From NCBI RefSeq assembly GCF_036320965.1, contig NC_092231.1, positions 23,269,394-23,333,393 on the forward strand: a stretch of 64,000 nt of DNA, given 5' to 3'. The stretch is from Panulirus ornatus. Taxonomy: Eukaryota > Arthropoda > Malacostraca > Decapoda > Palinuridae. The notes below the pieces were generated by a model. That model did no database searches, had not been told where the DNA came from, and was given only the letters and a program-made list of their open reading frames with translations. Positions 24,030-35,889 of this stretch are shown one piece after another. Within the stretch, counting starts at the first letter, position 1. Every line of letters begins with the position of its first letter. The position numbers and the translations under genes are program-made.

Positions 24030-24079
24030 CTCGGTGATAATTAGCGTACTGGAGAACGTAGGTGAGAGGGAGATCTTCT

Positions 24080-24136
<57 letters not shown>

Positions 24137-25560
24137 CATTTCCTTATCCACGTACATAAAGGCAGTGCTGATATTTGCCAACAGACAGTTTGTATCTTTT
24201 ACAATCCTCCAGAAGGCGAGGTCTGGCCACAGTTTAAGTAAAGTGTCGACTCCGAACTCCCTCTCACACTCAGATACCTGCTGCTGGGATATTCGTATCG
24301 AGGCTTCCTTACAGCTGTATCCCATCCTCATTATTTTACATTTACCTTGGTTGAACTTGAAGTTTATTCAGGTCCTTCTCCTAATCTGAGGCATTCCTCA
24401 TCACTGTTTACTTCCTTCCCGACCTTAGCGTCATCTGAAAAGCATATTGAAATATGAGTTCAGTCCTTTTGGCAAGCAATGTACATGTGTCAAGTTGAAC
24501 AATGGTCCCAGGACGGAGCACTGCTGCACGCCACTAGTGACTTCAACCCATTCGAGATGGCTTCCCTGACCTTCGTCCGTTGCTCCCTTCCACTAACAAA
24601 ATTTGCAGTCCGCTGTGTCGTCTCTCCCTTATTCTTGCCTGAAAATCCAACTCCTTACTTAGCCTTTTGGGTGTTACAGTGTCAAATGCCTTGTAAAAGT
24701 CCAGGAATCTACAGTCCATCCATCCTTCTCTTGTATTCAACACAGAGAACTCACTCTCGTCTGGACATCTAAGAGATATCTCACACAAGAACCTCTTTCC
24801 CTGAAGCTATGTTTTTCTCAGGAATATTCCCCCTCTTGCAAGCAGTCTTTCATTTTCTTTCTAATTATCTTTTCCAATGTTTTACGAGCCACACCTATCA
24901 AAGACCGGCCTGTAGTCCAGTGCAGTAGCCCACTTTCCTCTCCATTAGAAGGGTGTGACCTTTGCTTCGATCTATTTCCGTAGCACTTATGCGAAGCACT
25001 GAACACTATCTCAAATGGCGGGTCTAGCGTATCTTTATACTTCACATCATTATACTTTATGATTCCTCAGGACCATGATCCTAATGTGGGTCAGAGCCCA
25101 TACGTCTTTTTTCTTGTTATTCCTGTCCTTTCCAAGATCTCTTTTCCATCCCGTCTCGCTCCAGATGGAGCTATGCTGTCTTCTACCGTGAAGACACGTT
25201 TGCAACAGTCATTCGTTTCCTCAAATATCTTATTATTATATACAGCATTTGCCTCTGAGTCCCTTCACCTAATTTGTTGCACCTTAACTGACAATTTACT
25301 CCAGATGAATTTAGGGATGAGTTTTCGATTTTCTCTCTTCTTATCCACATTATGCTTTTCAAAGTTTCTCTGTTCTTCCTTCCTTAATTTTCTCTACTCC
25401 TTCCTTGCGCTTTTAATCTTCTCAAAGCTACCTGGCTGCTATGTTTCCTACATCTCTTCAGTACAGTTTTTTTTGCGTTTTGATGTATTTCATGGAGTCA
25501 TATCTCTCCATTTTTCTCTTGCTTAGTGGCTGAAGGTCCTCACGTTCCAACTCCCTGCTA
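24030..25560 (-). pseudogene. Decayed non-LTR retrotransposon, family A
   Basis: Minus strand, read from 25560 down. The inter-domain part (25.5-25.1 kb) matches 10.5-10.9 kb. At 25045-24818 the RT N-terminal box reads RKTLEKIIRKKMKDCLQEG, normally preceded by 'NYRPVSLTS'. At 24788-24543 DFYKAFDTVTPKRLSKELDF is the 'DFxKAFDxVPHxRL' box. At 24331-24140 ISQQQVSECEREFGVD and CLLANISTAFMYVDKEM are the thumb region. The frame then enters (CA)n and terminates early relative to the 9.2-kb copy. The frame changes between segments show inactivation. Confidence 0.85.
24080..24134. repeat. (GT)n microsatellite inside the family A relic
   Basis: About 27 GT dinucleotides; in LINE sense a (CA)n tract directly after the VDKEM codons. 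Confidence 0.95.
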
Positions 25561-25711
25561 GAATTCACAAAAAATTCCATAACAGTTACATGTATTAATG
25601 CTATTGAACTCTATTTCCCAATCTGTGTTCCAAAGGTGTCAGGATCTGTGTTGATTCCACAGACAAAGCTCGTTTCTGATTCTGATTTTCTCTTTTTTTT
25701 GAATGGTCTGA

Positions 25712-25755
25712 CTCCTGGCGCTTCCTCGCTAACGCGGGAAACATCGATCAAGTAT
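25712..25755 (+). mobile_element. Family B LINE 3'-tail remnant
   Basis: CTGGCGCTTCCTCGCTAACG then CGGGAAACATCGA matches the family B tail. The (CAGA)n block begins about 55 bp downstream. Confidence 0.7.
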
Positions 25756-25809
25756 AACAAATTAAGAAAAAGAATGATGCATAGACACACCCACTCTGTG
25801 CTAGCTAGT

Positions 25810-25828
25810 CAGACAGACAGGCGGAGAA

Positions 25829-25870
<42 letters not shown>

Positions 25871-25871
25871 C

Positions 25872-25939
<68 letters not shown>

Positions 25940-25940
25940 C

Positions 25941-25987
<47 letters not shown>
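25810..25987. repeat. (CAGA)n tetranucleotide array
   Basis: About 44 CAGA units, interrupted twice by ACCAGAC, near 25868 and 25938. The 70-bp spacing of the interruptions suggests an internal duplication. Confidence 0.96.
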
Positions 25988-26044
25988 GGCACAGATAAAG
26001 ATAGTTAAGATGGGTAAGTGTGGCAGGAAGATGATGGTGTGAAG

Positions 26045-26125
26045 AGTTGTGGAGCCATAACAGAGTATCTCCCTGCTGGAGGCATCGAACCCGGGTCCTC
26101 CTTTATCACCACAACGACTTCCGCT
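26045..26125 (-). ncRNA. tRNA-like SINE remnant
   Basis: On the minus strand GGTTCGATGCC (26081-26091) fits the pol III B box GGTTCGANNCC, preceded by GTGGTGATAAAGG, which resembles an A box. The A-B distance is too short for a real tRNA, so a truncated tRNA-derived SINE is likelier. Confidence 0.4.
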
Positions 26126-26223
26126 GGTCTGGTGCTGGTGGGAGGGAGAGGTAAGGGAGGGAAGAGGAGAAGGGGCAAGAAGGAGGAGATAATGGTGGTC
26201 GTAGGGTATGTCTTGATGGTGAT

Positions 26224-28253
26224 GGTGCTCAGGTGGTGCTGGTCACGGTCATGGTGCTCAGGTGGTGCTGGTCACGGTCATGGTGCTCAGGTGGTGCTGG
26301 TCACGGTCATGGTGCTCAGGTGGTGCTGGTCACGGTCATGGTGCTCAGGTGGTGCTGGTCACGGTCATGGTGCTCAGGTGGTGCTGGTCACGGTCATGGT
26401 GCTCAGGTGGTGCTGGTCACGGTCATGGTGCTCAGGTGGTGCTGGTCACGGTCATGGTGCTCAGGTGGTGCTGGTCACGGTCATGGTGCTCAGGTGGTGC
26501 TGGTCACGGTCATGGTGCTCAGGTGGTGCTGGTCACGGTCATGGTGCTCAGGTGGTGCTGGTCACGGTCATGGTGCTCAGGTGGTGCTGGTCACGGTCAT
26601 GGTGCTCAGGTGGTGCTGGTCACGGTCATGGTGCTCAGGTGGTGCTGGTCACGGTCATGGTGCTCAGGTGGTGCTGGTCACGGTCATGGTGCTCAGGTGG
26701 TGCTGGTCACGGTCATGGTGCTCAGGTGGTGCTGGTCACGGTCATGGTGCTCAGGTGGTGCTGGTCACGGTCATGGTGCTCAGGTGGTGCTGGTCACGGT
26801 CATGGTGCTCAGGTGGTGCTGGTCACGGTCATGGTGCTCAGGTGGTGCTGGTCACGGTCATGGTGCTCAGGTGGTGCTGGTCACGGTCATGGTGCTCAGG
26901 TGGTGCTGGTCACGGTCATGGTGCTCAGGTGGTGCTGGTCACGGTCATGGTGCTCAGGTGGTGCTGGTCACGGTCATGGTGCTCAGGTGGTGCTGGTCAC
27001 GGTCATGGTGCTCAGGTGGTGCTGGTCACGGTCATGGTGCTCAGGTGGTGCTGGTCACGGTCATGGTGCTCAGGTGGTGCTGGTCACGGTCATGGTGCTC
27101 AGGTGGTGCTGGTCACGGTCATGGTGCTCAGGTGGTGCTGGTCACGGTCATGGTGCTCAGGTGGTGCTGGTCACGGTCATGGTGCTCAGGTGGTGCTGGT
27201 CACGGTCATGGTGCTCAGGTGGTGCTGGTCACGGTCATGGTGCTCAGGTGGTGCTGGTCACGGTCATGGTGCTCAGGTGGTGCTGGTCACGGTCATGGTG
27301 CTCAGGTGGTGCTGGTCACGGTCATGGTGCTCAGGTGGTGCTGGTCACGGTCATGGTGCTCAGGTGGTGCTGGTCACGGTCATGGTGCTCAGGTGGTGCT
27401 GGTCACGGTCATGGTGCTCAGGTGGTGCTGGTCACGGTCATGGTGCTCAGGTGGTGCTGGTCACGGTCATGGTGCTCAGGTGGTGCTGGTCACGGTCATG
27501 GTGCTCAGGTGGTGCTGGTCACGGTCATGGTGCTCAGGTGGTGCTGGTCACGGTCATGGTGCTCAGGTGGTGCTGGTCACGGTCATGGTGCTCAGGTGGT
27601 GCTGGTCACGGTCATGGTGCTCAGGTGGTGCTGGTCACGGTCATGGTGCTCAGGTGGTGCTGGTCACGGTCATGGTGCTCAGGTGGTGCTGGTCACGGTC
27701 ATGGTGCTCAGGTGGTGCTGGTCACGGTCATGGTGCTCAGGTGGTGCTGGTCACGGTCATGGTGCTCAGGTGGTGCTGGTCACGGTCATGGTGCTCAGGT
27801 GGTGCTGGTCACGGTCATGGTGCTCAGGTGGTGCTGGTCACGGTCATGGTGCTCAGGTGGTGCTGGTCACGGTCATGGTGCTCAGGTGGTGCTGGTCACG
27901 GTCATGGTGCTCAGGTGGTGCTGGTCACGGTCATGGTGCTCAGGTGGTGCTGGTCACGGTCATGGTGCTCAGGTGGTGCTGGTCACGGTCATGGTGCTCA
28001 GGTGGTGCTGGTCACGGTCATGGTGCTCAGGTGGTGCTGGTCACGGTCATGGTGCTCAGGTGGTGCTGGTCACGGTCATGGTGCTCAGGTGGTGCTGGTC
28101 ACGGTCATGGTGCTCAGGTGGTGCTGGTCACGGTCATGGTGCTCAGGTGGTGCTGGTCACGGTCATGGTGCTCAGGTGGTGCTGGTCACGGTCATGGTGC
28201 TCAGGTGGTGCTGGTCACGGTCATGGTGCTCAGGTGGTGCTGGTCACGGTCAT
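26224..28253 (+). repeat. 29-bp minisatellite, 70 apparently identical units
   Basis: The unit begins GGTGCTCAGGTGGTGCTGGT and ends CACGGTCAT. From 26224 to 28253 is exactly 70 x 29 bp, and I found no substitution. An 8-bp partial unit follows and joins the next array. Because 29 is not a multiple of 3 and the unit has no plus-strand stop, all three plus frames stay open, producing long frames such as 26018-28264 and 26262-31040. These are repeat artefacts: the protein repeats only every 87 bp and carries no domain. Confidence 0.98.
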
Positions 28254-28273
28254 GGTGCTCATGATTGTGGTGT

Positions 28274-30930
28274 GATAGTGATGGTGGTGGCGGTGGTGAT
28301 GGGGCTGATGATTGTGGTGGTGATAGTGATGGTGGTGGCGGTGGTGATGGGGCTGATGATTGTGGTGGTGATAGTGATGGTGGTGGCGGTGGTGATGGGG
28401 CTGATGATTGTGGTGGTGATAGTGATGGTGGTGGCGGTGGTGATGGGGCTGATGATTGTGGTGGTGATAGTGATGGTGGTGGCGGTGGTGATGGGGCTGA
28501 TGATTGTGGTGGTGATAGTGATGGTGGTGGCGGTGGTGATGGGGCTGATGATTGTGGTGGTGATAGTGATGGTGGTGGCGGTGGTGATGGGGCTGATGAT
28601 TGTGGTGGTGATAGTGATGGTGGTGGCGGTGGTGATGGGGCTGATGATTGTGGTGGTGATAGTGATGGTGGTGGCGGTGGTGATGGGGCTGATGATTGTG
28701 GTGGTGATAGTGATGGTGGTGGCGGTGGTGATGGGGCTGATGATTGTGGTGGTGATAGTGATGGTGGTGGCGGTGGTGATGGGGCTGATGATTGTGGTGG
28801 TGATAGTGATGGTGGTGGCGGTGGTGATGGGGCTGATGATTGTGGTGGTGATAGTGATGGTGGTGGCGGTGGTGATGGGGCTGATGATTGTGGTGGTGAT
28901 AGTGATGGTGGTGGCGGTGGTGATGGGGCTGATGATTGTGGTGGTGATAGTGATGGTGGTGGCGGTGGTGATGGGGCTGATGATTGTGGTGGTGATAGTG
29001 ATGGTGGTGGCGGTGGTGATGGGGCTGATGATTGTGGTGGTGATAGTGATGGTGGTGGCGGTGGTGATGGGGCTGATGATTGTGGTGGTGATAGTGATGG
29101 TGGTGGCGGTGGTGATGGGGCTGATGATTGTGGTGGTGATAGTGATGGTGGTGGCGGTGGTGATGGGGCTGATGATTGTGGTGGTGATAGTGATGGTGGT
29201 GGCGGTGGTGATGGGGCTGATGATTGTGGTGGTGATAGTGATGGTGGTGGCGGTGGTGATGGGGCTGATGATTGTGGTGGTGATAGTGATGGTGGTGGCG
29301 GTGGTGATGGGGCTGATGATTGTGGTGGTGATAGTGATGGTGGTGGCGGTGGTGATGGGGCTGATGATTGTGGTGGTGATAGTGATGGTGGTGGCGGTGG
29401 TGATGGGGCTGATGATTGTGGTGGTGATAGTGATGGTGGTGGCGGTGGTGATGGGGCTGATGATTGTGGTGGTGATAGTGATGGTGGTGGCGGTGGTGAT
29501 GGGGCTGATGATTGTGGTGGTGATAGTGATGGTGGTGGCGGTGGTGATGGGGCTGATGATTGTGGTGGTGATAGTGATGGTGGTGGCGGTGGTGATGGGG
29601 CTGATGATTGTGGTGGTGATAGTGATGGTGGTGGCGGTGGTGATGGGGCTGATGATTGTGGTGGTGATAGTGATGGTGGTGGCGGTGGTGATGGGGCTGA
29701 TGATTGTGGTGGTGATAGTGATGGTGGTGGCGGTGGTGATGGGGCTGATGATTGTGGTGGTGATAGTGATGGTGGTGGCGGTGGTGATGGGGCTGATGAT
29801 TGTGGTGGTGATAGTGATGGTGGTGGCGGTGGTGATGGGGCTGATGATTGTGGTGGTGATAGTGATGGTGGTGGCGGTGGTGATGGGGCTGATGATTGTG
29901 GTGGTGATAGTGATGGTGGTGGCGGTGGTGATGGGGCTGATGATTGTGGTGGTGATAGTGATGGTGGTGGCGGTGGTGATGGGGCTGATGATTGTGGTGG
30001 TGATAGTGATGGTGGTGGCGGTGGTGATGGGGCTGATGATTGTGGTGGTGATAGTGATGGTGGTGGCGGTGGTGATGGGGCTGATGATTGTGGTGGTGAT
30101 AGTGATGGTGGTGGCGGTGGTGATGGGGCTGATGATTGTGGTGGTGATAGTGATGGTGGTGGCGGTGGTGATGGGGCTGATGATTGTGGTGGTGATAGTG
30201 ATGGTGGTGGCGGTGGTGATGGGGCTGATGATTGTGGTGGTGATAGTGATGGTGGTGGCGGTGGTGATGGGGCTGATGATTGTGGTGGTGATAGTGATGG
30301 TGGTGGCGGTGGTGATGGGGCTGATGATTGTGGTGGTGATAGTGATGGTGGTGGCGGTGGTGATGGGGCTGATGATTGTGGTGGTGATAGTGATGGTGGT
30401 GGCGGTGGTGATGGGGCTGATGATTGTGGTGGTGATAGTGATGGTGGTGGCGGTGGTGATGGGGCTGATGATTGTGGTGGTGATAGTGATGGTGGTGGCG
30501 GTGGTGATGGGGCTGATGATTGTGGTGGTGATAGTGATGGTGGTGGCGGTGGTGATGGGGCTGATGATTGTGGTGGTGATAGTGATGGTGGTGGCGGTGG
30601 TGATGGGGCTGATGATTGTGGTGGTGATAGTGATGGTGGTGGCGGTGGTGATGGGGCTGATGATTGTGGTGGTGATAGTGATGGTGGTGGCGGTGGTGAT
30701 GGGGCTGATGATTGTGGTGGTGATAGTGATGGTGGTGGCGGTGGTGATGGGGCTGATGATTGTGGTGGTGATAGTGATGGTGGTGGCGGTGGTGATGGAG
30801 CTGATGGTTGTGGTGGTGATAGTGATGGTGGTGGCGGTGGTGATGGGGCTGATGATTGTGGTGGTGATAGTGATGGTGGTGGCGGTGGTGATGGGGCTGA
30901 TGATTGTGGTGGTGATAGTGATGGTGGTGG
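28274..30930 (+). repeat. 48-bp minisatellite, 55 nearly identical units
   Basis: The unit begins GATAGTGATGGTGGTGGCGG and ends GCTGATGATTGTGGTGGT. There are 55 units at 28274-30913 plus a partial unit. The only differences seen are two substitutions in one unit near 30799-30810 (GGAGCTGATGGTTGT). It abuts the 29-bp array through a partial unit (28260-28273) lacking three bases. Two plus and two minus frames are open for 930-1590 codons (for example GGGGGDGADDCGGDSD plus, SPPPPPSLSPPQSSAP minus), which follows from a unit length divisible by 3. No domain or signal peptide is visible. Confidence 0.98.
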
Positions 30931-32040
30931 TGCTGCTGCTTTTGATGATAGTGGTGATGGTGAAGATGGAGATGATAGTGGTGGTGGTGACAGTGGTAAT
31001 GGTGGTGATGGTGACAGTAAGGGAGTGTGTCGTGTGTTGATGATGGTATCGACGACGGATGACATAAGCGGCTGATGCGCGGTATCTACTGATATGGTGT
31101 GGAGGTATGGTGATAAGGATGTTGGTGGCAGACAGGTGGTGATAGGGAAAGACAGTCAATTTTGCTTTTTTGGTAAAATCTTGCCTAAGTACTTTAAAAA
31201 AAGAAATGCCTGGAACATTTAAGAAACCACCTAAAAGAAAACTAGACATATGGTTGAAATCAGTCCCAGATGAAGCTAGATTACATAGTACAGGTGGCAG
31301 CAGAGAGCAACAGTATTATTCATCAAGCAAGACTTGTGGTTGAGCGCTTCACGCTAACTTCGCTAGTTTAGCAAAGATCATTTGTCATACATCCGGTGAT
31401 TGGTCGGGGATCTTGCTGGTTGTGAAGGGTGTTGCTAAAAAGGGCTGTTGGTAAGATTTTGGTGATGGTTTAAGGGTCTTGTTACAGAAGGGGTGAGAGT
31501 TAACTGGCTGATAATGTTTAAGAGGTGGTTAGTAGTCATCAAAGGAATGATGGTCTGTTGCTCGTTAGAGGTGTACAGAATGGTGATAGACATGATAATG
31601 TGCTGAGCGATGGTGATGAGGTTGGGTGATGGGTGAAGTGCCACTGGGGATCGTGTGGCCATGTAGCAGTTCAAGGCTTGTGGCTGAAGATGGTGATGGT
31701 GTAGCTAAGAATGGAATGAGGGACTGATGAGGTTAGTGTAGTAAGCGAGGGTATGGTTGTGGACAGATAAGAGGAACGAGGTGTGGTGTAATATGGGTGA
31801 CTGTATGGTTGGTTGGTGCACGGTGGTTGATTCCTCTTCCACCTTGAAGCGCTTAAGTAGCGCAGGTCATGGTTAGGTTAGGACTTGTTATGGATGAGAT
31901 GATGGTGGAGGGATGGTGGTGACTGAGAGACTTATGGAAAGGTGTAATGGCTTCATAAGGCTGTGGTGAAGAGACTAATGGGAAGGATAATGCCTTGATA
32001 GGATCATGCTAGGAGGAATGCATACAACAACGGAAATGAC
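30931..32040. other. Degenerate array flank, then no recognised gene
   Basis: From 30931 to 31065 the strand keeps GATGGTGGTGA words. From 31400 to 31960 GGTGATGG and GTTGGTAG words are scattered as in an ancient array. GGTTAGGTTAGG occurs at about 31870. No gene is recognised. Confidence 0.5.
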
Positions 32041-32045
32041 CTCCG

Positions 32046-32047
<2 letters not shown>

Positions 32048-32077
<30 letters not shown>
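32048..32077. repeat. (GT)n microsatellite
   Basis: About 15 GT dinucleotides. Confidence 0.95.
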
Positions 32078-32499
32078 TGTTGGTAATACGGTTATAGGAA
32101 CTCGTAAATCAAAGGTCTGGGAATAGTGTTAACGGAGATAGCAACAGGAGGATTGATGCCATCAAGAATGATGTCAATTTATGAGGGGGGTCGGGGGTGG
32201 ATGGGAGTGATAGCGTTAGAATTGATGATAACGAAGTGGTATAGATGTTATAGATCACCGCTGTCAGCAGATGCGCTGATAACATTGATATTGGTCGTGC
32301 GGAAATGAAGAGATACTCTATAAATGATGTTTTGAAATTGGTAATAAACGAACGAGTCCACGGACAACCCCCTGCCATTTTCATTTGCCGCTGGTTGGAT
32401 GGATATGCAGGCAGGGCTGATTGTGTGTGTGTGTGTGACCGGGGGGCCGAAATGATGGATAATATAACGTTTTTCATGACTCTTAATTAACAGAAAACC

Positions 32500-32645
32500 A
32501 TAGTACTGGCGTTGTCATGAACTTCACCTTCTAACTGGTCGCCTGGGGTCGAGCCCCGATACACCCGGATCCTGTTTGCGGTCGTCAGATCACAGTTCAC
32601 CCAGCTGTTCCTCCTGCCCTCGGGAACGGTCGATATATTGGGTAC
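32500..32645 (+). mobile_element. tRNA-derived SINE, copy 1
   Basis: GGGGTCGAGCCCC (32545-32557) has the shape of a tRNA T-arm/B box. The body ends with GGTCGATATATTGGGTACCT then GGCTT, matching the minus-strand SINE at 62.6 kb (AATAAATGGGTACCTAGCTT). The A box is not clear. It is joined head to tail with the short family B derivative that follows. Confidence 0.6.
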
Positions 32646-32786
32646 CTGGCTTTTTTTTTTTCTTCTTTTCCAAAAGAGGGAACAGAGAAGAGGGGCCAGG
32701 TGAGGATATTCCCTCAAAGGCCCAGTCCTCTGTTCTCAACGCTACCTCGCTAATGCGGGAAATGGCGAATAGTATGAAAAAAAAAG

Positions 32787-32788
<2 letters not shown>
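32646..32788 (+). mobile_element. Short non-autonomous family B derivative, copy 2
   Basis: Same order as at 20.0 kb: poly(T), CCAAAAGAGGGAACAGAGAA, GGATATTCCCTCAAAGGCCC, AGTCCTCTGTTCT, GCTACCTCGCTAATGCGGGA and AATGGCGAATAGTATGAA, then (TA)n. The two copies differ at only a few positions, so both are fairly young. Confidence 0.78.

Positions 32789-32865
<77 letters not shown>
32789..32865. repeat. (TA)n microsatellite
   Basis: About 38 TA dinucleotides at the 3' end of the short element. Confidence 0.97.
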
Positions 32866-32866
<1 letters not shown>

Positions 32867-32989
32867 GGTCATTCTGGGGTATCTTAATGTTCCTGAAGTC
32901 ATCTGGCGGTGTCACAGGCGTAGAAAGTGAATCTGCTACACTCATCAGCTTTCTCGAGGAAATTTTTAGGTATCTATAAGTAATTGAAA

Positions 32990-33920
32990 AGTCAGACGTT
33001 GAATTGTCAAACCGTATACTACACTTCACTAAGTCTCTCCGGGATGGAGTGATATTACCTCATGGCTGGAGACTGGCAGACGTTACTCCTGTGCTCAAAA
33101 AGGAGAGCTGTGAGATACCTGTCAATTACCGTCCTTTTAGCCTCACGCCGACCCTGTGTAAACTTCTTGAGTCAGTTCCATACTGGAGATATAAACGTTG
33201 CTAACCTTGAACAACACAGTCTTAATCAATAATGCACTGCATGGCATAAGAAGGCACAAATCATGCCTTATAAATCTATTTGAATGCTATCAATAGATTA
33301 TTCAATACCCGCGAAAAGACTAAAGCAATAGATACTGTATTCTTGGTTTCCCAAAAGGCATTCGACAAAGTCCCCCACGTTAAATTGATTACATAGAGTC
33401 AGAACCTCGGGGATGACTGGTGGCATAAGAAGCTGTACAGAAGCCTGGTTACGTGTTAGGAAGCAGTGACTCCCTGTGAATGGCGAAACACCACCGTAGT
33501 CAACCTTTGCTATTGAGGTCCCCTGGAGTCCGCCCAGGGGCCTATCAACTGGTGAAGATAGGCTAAGATTACAAGAGTATGTATAACCTATGATTTCAAA
33601 CTGAGATACATAAAACACCTAAATGTTCTGAAAAAAAAAGGCAAATGCCATTTAACGTCAATATATCTCAGCCGTTGCACGTTGGAAACCTCAACAAATA
33701 GTAGGCCACATGATGTAGGACACCCCGGTGTGAGGGATCTACGAGTTATTGTCTCTAAATTCTCCCAACATTGTAACGAAGCTGTCAAGAAAACAAGTAG
33801 GATGTTAGGATTTACTAGCTGAAACTTTGCATACAAAAGCAGGGATGTGATATTGGCGCTATGCCTAAGTCTAATGAGATCCCACCTCGAATATGGATCC
33901 TGATGCTCCAGCAACTGAAG
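32990..33920 (+). pseudogene. Non-LTR reverse transcriptase relic, family C
   Basis: RT motifs in order on the plus strand, in changing frames. 33004-33180: GVILPHGWRLADVTPVLKK and VNYRPFSLTPTLCKLLESV. 33220-33290: HGIRRHKSCLINLFE. 33337-33387: VFLVSQKAFDKVPHVKL. About 33640-33680: QMPFNVN and LHVGNLN. About 33730-33900: GVRDLRVIVSKF, SRMLGFTS and SHLEYGS, matching 'KDLGVxxS', 'RMLGFI' and 'RPHLEYAV'. Most of the RT is present but the catalytic YADD region (about 33.55 kb) is scrambled or deleted and stops are frequent. It is distinct from family A in its thumb region (CR1/Rex-like style). Confidence 0.82.
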
Positions 33921-33959
33921 ATTTCTAGTTAATTGAAATTCAAGATGACATCATATCCC

Positions 33960-35810
33960 CGCTTCTAGTTGTTCAGGAGCAAGATTCAAACGTCTTTATT
34001 TGGTTTCTTACGCATGGTGAATGGTGATTGATTTCAACAAGTTTATGGGATCCAATTTGGTTTGACCCTACGTTGGTGACCAGAAACTACAGTTAAGGAT
34101 GTACAGTTGCGGACGAAAGTCATGGGATATTCTTAAGGATCACGATTCCAGTACTTACCTGGTCGAAGGCGTACAGAAACACCAATCTTATCCTTATTCC
34201 GAGGGTTCGGTACAGCTTCGACCAGCATTCCTGCCCGAAACTGTACTTATGGCTGCAAGAACCGACTCATGATTCAGCTTGCCATCACATCCAGCATAAA
34301 AGACTTCTAATTCCGTAATCTCAAGATTTTTTCTTATTAAGCATAGAATTAAAAGCCTACAAGTGGAACCCAAAGTCTGGGAAATCCTCATGGCCTCTGC
34401 TTATGAGCACATATAATCTTCATTACCAAGACTGAGCCGAATCGTTGAAGCGAGTAAACTCGCCACCGAGTCTTATCAACATCCAGCATCGCTTGGGAGA
34501 ACCAGTGGCTAAGAAAATAAAGTACGGACCAACATACGTCTCTGTGATTTAACTTCATTTCGGAGTTTGAGACGAGGATCGATGACTGGCTAATCCTATC
34601 AGATCGAACACGACTGCTGAAGTTAACGAAGAGAAACTGGAGGTCGGGAACTTGGGTACAAGCCGATGGATGGATGGATCGAGGTGTTTATTTCATCTTC
34701 ATCTTCTCTGAAATTTAATGTAACGTGAGTTTCTGAAGCCTTTGGTCGGGATCTAACCAAAGGGTGTGTGGTGTGGGTTCAGGTGAACACGTGAAGACAC
34801 GAGTCTGCCTTATCTTTGAGTTTGAGATGGGGGGAATTGACGATATGAGTCATATAACCGGAAAATGTGATTAATGATGATGGGACGCCAGAGTTCAAGA
34901 GAGTTATGGACGCAGATATAAGGACAAATGATTGAGCACTACGCTCATATCTGAACTGAAGTTTGATGAAGTAAGCGATCTAACCAGAGGGAATTTAAGT
35001 CAAACAAAATCTTGTAAATCTAGCGACTGGAAACTAAAGTTGTTAAGGATATCCAAGCGAGACGGACGTCCTGGTGCATGGATTAGATTCATCCTCTGGC
35101 TAAACTGTGGAAAATAAAGGTAATAAAGTTCCAGAAGTTGAAAATAGTGATCAGAGACTCAAGTGTGGGTCATACAGACGAACTTACGGACGTGTCGTTG
35201 GGCTGGATTCTTGAGCATGAGATAAGGATGGATGGAACGGTGAGGAGGTTACCAGATATGCGGGACTAACGTATTGTGAAAAGAAAGAAGACAACCGGAC
35301 GATGAAAGAACGATAGGTGGTGGATCCATGAACAAAAGAAGACGGTTTTATTGATGATTAAGAGATGATGTATGAGACTGAACCCAGGCAGCGTGAGAGC
35401 GAAAGATATCCAGGACTATTATGAAGACGAGCGTACATACAGGCGCGTGAGTCTCCTCCATTCTTACGTATTCTATCACCCACCACCACCAGGAGGCTCA
35501 GCTGTGAAAGATGTCAGTCCTGCGTGACCTGCAGCTGTATATGGAACGGAAATATGAACAAACGAAGAACGTCAACGTGGACTGGAAGACAGATATCCGG
35601 GGATGATGACTGTAGCTCATTTTCTGAACCAGCGGGATTTTAATCTGTTCTACAAAACGCCAGCCTAATTAGGATGGACGATTGAAAATGGTTAGTAACA
35701 GGATATCAGAAATCTTCATCGAACAGTTTAATCAGGTATGCTTGGAAAACCAGTGTAAACTAAGAAATAGAGAATATATCATATGATTGTGGCTATGTTA
35801 CAAATGCACG
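33960..35810. other. No recognised gene
   Basis: Mixed, GA-leaning sequence. TACAGTTGCGGACGAAAGTC at about 34103 resembles a Tc1-type terminus, but no partner end or transposase was found. Frames at 34194-34391 minus and 34932-35117 plus have no known domain. Confidence 0.45.
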
Positions 35811-35816
35811 GGGGAT

Positions 35817-35885
35817 TACATGGGAAAACCAAGTAACAGAAGACTGGATGGTCTGTTGCGAGGTTATCTGCTGGAGGACAAGAAA
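35817..35885 (+). repeat. Dispersed repeat R66, single copy
   Basis: ACATGGGAAAACCAAGTAAC, AGAAGACTGGATGGTCTG and GAGGTTATCTGCTGGAGGAC, in the same order as at 3.2-3.5 kb and nearly identical to the unit at 3186. Confidence 0.8.
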
Positions 35886-35889
35886 AAAG

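Noticed and set aside
26045..26125. Functional tRNA gene on the minus strand
   Set aside because: The B box is perfect but the A-like box is only about a dozen bases away, too close for a tRNA, and no acceptor pairing is seen. Kept only as a weak SINE remnant.
26224..30930. CRISPR array
   Set aside because: Direct repeats abut with no spacers, there are no cas genes, and the setting is clearly eukaryotic.
26018..31249. Frames of 680-1592 codons on both strands as giant repeat proteins
   Set aside because: They arise because stop-free 29- and 48-bp units keep many frames open at once. Competing frames on both strands are equally long, and no signal peptide, domain or non-repeat terminus supports any of them.
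34194..34391. Transposase fragment on the minus strand near the Tc1-like end
   Set aside because: No helix-turn-helix or DDE-type motif could be identified in the 65 codons.
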